Part shown: positions 62,983 to 64,000 of the stretch, one piece after another
Layout: each line of letters starts with the position of its first letter
Position numbering within the stretch: position 1 is the first letter of the stretch
From: Gammaproteobacteria bacterium
GTDB taxonomy: Bacteria; Pseudomonadota; Gammaproteobacteria; Burkholderiales; Sulfuricellaceae
Assembly (NCBI GenBank): GCA_018823025.1
Contig: JAHJJI010000024.1
Coordinates: forward strand, 17,094 to 81,093
Length of the DNA: 64,000 bases
Direction of reading: 5' to 3'
Made by a program: the position numbers and the translations under genes
The notes under the pieces: model-generated
Database searches by the model: none
Told to the model about the DNA's origin: nothing
What the model saw: the letters and a program-made list of their open reading frames with translations, nothing else

Positions 62983-63410
62983 GTGAACTGTCCACCAAAC
63001 CATACCTCATACGCGCCATCTATGAATGGTGCACTGACAGTGGGTTGACGCCCCATCTTGTGGTTGTGGTGGGCAAACATACCCGGGTGCCGATGGAGTT
63101 CGCGAAGGACGGGCAGATAGTCCTGAATGTCAGCAAGGGGGCTACGCGTAACCTTCTCATCGGCAACGATTTGATTCAGTTCTCGGCGCGCTTCAATGGC
63201 GCTTCGCGTGACATTGAGGTGCCTATTGATGCTGTTGTCAGTATCTACGCCCGCGAAAATGCACAGGGTCTTTCCTTTGCGGTTGAAGAGGGGGTCGGCG
63301 CTCGTGGCGCGGAGGATGAAATGCCTTCGGATAGTGACGTATCTTCATCATCCCCGGATGAGGAGCCGCCCAGCCCACGCGGAAAACCGCAACTGAAGCT
63401 TGTGAAATAA
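62979..63410 (+). CDS. sspB: ClpXP specificity-enhancing factor SspB
   Basis: 143 residues from a GTG overlapping the sspA stop (GTGA). TKPYLIRAIYEWCTDSGLTPHLVVVVGKHTRVPMEFAKDGQIVLNVSKGATRNLLIGNDLIQFSARFNGASRDIEVPIDAVVSIYARENAQG is the substrate-binding domain. A disordered acidic linker and a C-terminal GKPQLKLVK, which docks on ClpX, follow. It delivers ssrA-tagged proteins to ClpXP. Confidence 0.95.
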   Translation: MSELSTKPYLIRAIYEWCTDSGLTPHLVVVVGKHTRVPMEFAKDGQIVLNVSKGATRNLLIGNDLIQFSARFNGASRDIEVPIDAVVSIYARENAQGLSFAVEEGVGARGAEDEMPSDSDVSSSSPDEEPPSPRGKPQLKLVK

Positions 63411-63702
63411 TTATTTCCTGACGGGTGGGTTGTTGATTTCGTCTATACGCAGATCTTAGCTCACGAATCGGTAGTTGTGGGTGCCACGCGATCACGATGC
63501 AACTCCCGTTCAGCGTACTCCCCCTTCTAAGCGCGCGCAGTTATTTGCAAGCAAAAAACCCGGTCGTCAGGCTTGGGAAAGCCAGTTCCAACGAAGGTTT
63601 CCATGGTTTCGTTGCCAGACAGCAGATCCTCCTTAAGATGTGTTGATATTTAATAATTCTGGCGCAGAGCGGTGGAAAAACTTCGAAGCGCCGTAACTGG
63701 AT
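63411..63702. other. Intergenic region before the tRNA genes
   Basis: No gene is recognisable in the stretch after sspB. It contains a GGTTTCCATGGTTTC duplication (63595-63610) and an AT-rich TTGATATTTAATAATTC patch near 63644. No terminator with a clear U-run was found after sspB. Confidence 0.5.
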
Positions 63703-63731
63703 TTGCCGAACTCGTGCGAAGGCCCTATAAT
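63703..63731 (+). promoter_or_regulatory. Promoter of the tRNA-Thr gene
   Basis: TTGCCG (63703-63708), a 17-base spacer and TATAAT (63726-63731) precede the tRNA. The predicted start lies about 11 bases upstream of the mature 5' end. Confidence 0.75.
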
Positions 63732-63748
63732 CCCGCCTTTGTTGCGTG

Positions 63749-63824
63749 GCCGGCATAGCTCAGTTGGTAGAGCAGCTGATTTGTAATCAGAAGGTCCCGA
63801 GTTCGATTCTTGGTGCCGGCACCA
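63749..63824 (+). tRNA. tRNA-Thr (anticodon UGU)
   Basis: The cloverleaf reads GCCGGCA...TGCCGGC acceptor arms, a D-loop AGCTCAGTTGGTAGAGC, anticodon loop TTTGTAA with TGT at 63782-63784, and T-arm GTTCGATTC. The CCA end is encoded. The first anticodon-stem pair (G75-A91 in the window's last digits) is a mismatch. Anticodon UGU reads ACA and other threonine codons. Confidence 0.96.
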
Positions 63825-63875
63825 GAAGTTTTGGGATGCTGTGGTGTATGTAAATGCAAATCGCGGCAAATGTGT

Positions 63876-63904
63876 TTGACAGGAAAGTGCAACACCGGCA
63901 TAAT
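63876..63904 (+). promoter_or_regulatory. Promoter of the tRNA-Tyr gene
   Basis: TTGACA (63876-63881), a 17-base spacer and CATAAT (63899-63904) give an almost ideal sigma-70 promoter, 14 bases upstream of the mature tRNA. So the two tRNA genes can be transcribed separately. Confidence 0.8.
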
Positions 63905-63918
63905 TAGCGGTTACGTTC

Positions 63919-64000
63919 GGAGGGGTTCCCGAGCGGTCAAAGGGATCAGACTGTAAATCTGACGGCTCTGCCTTCGAAGGTTCGAATCCTTCCCCCTCCA
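63919..64000 (+). tRNA. tRNA-Tyr (anticodon GUA)
   Basis: 82 bases with a long variable arm, a class II tRNA. Acceptor arm GGAGGGG pairs with CCCCTCC at the window's end; the anticodon loop in AGACTGTAAATCT holds GTA. The discriminator base is the last base of the window, and a CCA, if encoded, lies beyond. In betaproteobacteria this gene typically leads the tRNA-Gly/tRNA-Thr/tufB group. Confidence 0.95.

Overview
The window comes from a GC-rich betaproteobacterium. The gene orders petABC-sspAB, mla-yadGH-ibaG-grxD-murA-hisGDCBHAFIE-hinT-tatABC and kdsD-kdsC-lptCAB-rpoN-hpf-ptsN-hprK-rapZ are typical of that class. The MSHA-like pilus locus and general protein character suggest a Nitrosomonadales-type lineage (Gallionella/Sulfuricella relatives). 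That placement is an inference; no 16S or ribosomal protein gene is present. No prophage, transposase, integrase or CRISPR array was seen.

Layout. 1-7.9 kb: the tail of an AsmA-like gene, mutY, a P2-type cation ATPase, a TatD nuclease overlapping a CDF metal transporter, tcdA, and a convergent EamA exporter. The exporter is preceded by a promoter, a 14-codon leader frame and a mutually exclusive terminator/antiterminator pair. 8-9.5 kb: an accessory patch with an AT-rich DUF5625-like gene and a palindrome-rich non-coding element. 9.6-15.3 kb: an exported protein of unknown function, several small unknown genes, a PNPOx-like protein, ubiX, an adhesin-E-like protein, and a Gx-transporter/NusG-II pair. 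15.3-23.3 kb: the nitrogen-PTS, sigma-54 and LPS-export cluster on the minus strand, with KdsD and KdsC for Kdo synthesis. 23.3-25.4 kb: a divergent KefB-type antiporter.

25.4-39.8 kb (minus strand): a complete-looking MSHA-like type IV pilus assembly locus, transcribed mshM-L-N-E-G-I-J-K and then three pilin-like genes. The first of these three is a 676-residue protein whose C-terminal third resembles an L-type lectin. 40-46.8 kb (plus strand): the Mla phospholipid transport system without mlaA, a YadGH-type ABC exporter, IbaG, GrxD and MurA. 46.9-53.6 kb: the histidine operon with tightly overlapping genes. 53.6-55.4 kb: hinT and tatABC. 55.4-58.5 kb (minus strand): a membrane diguanylate cyclase with a periplasmic haem-c motif, and a DegS/AlgW-type protease. 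58.6-64 kb: a Nif3-like protein, the cytochrome bc1 operon (its Rieske subunit has a Tat-type signal), sspAB, tRNA-Thr(UGU) and tRNA-Tyr(GUA).

Two families of short palindromic intergenic repeats recur. Family A has ACCGCAAAGGACGC-type arms and four copies. Family B has GTCCTGAGTC-type arms and three copies, all inside the LPS/PTS cluster. The strongest candidates for new biology are the conditional-terminator leader of the EamA gene, the lectin-tipped pilin-like protein in a pilus whose ATPase carries a c-di-GMP-binding N-terminus, and the haem-c diguanylate cyclase.
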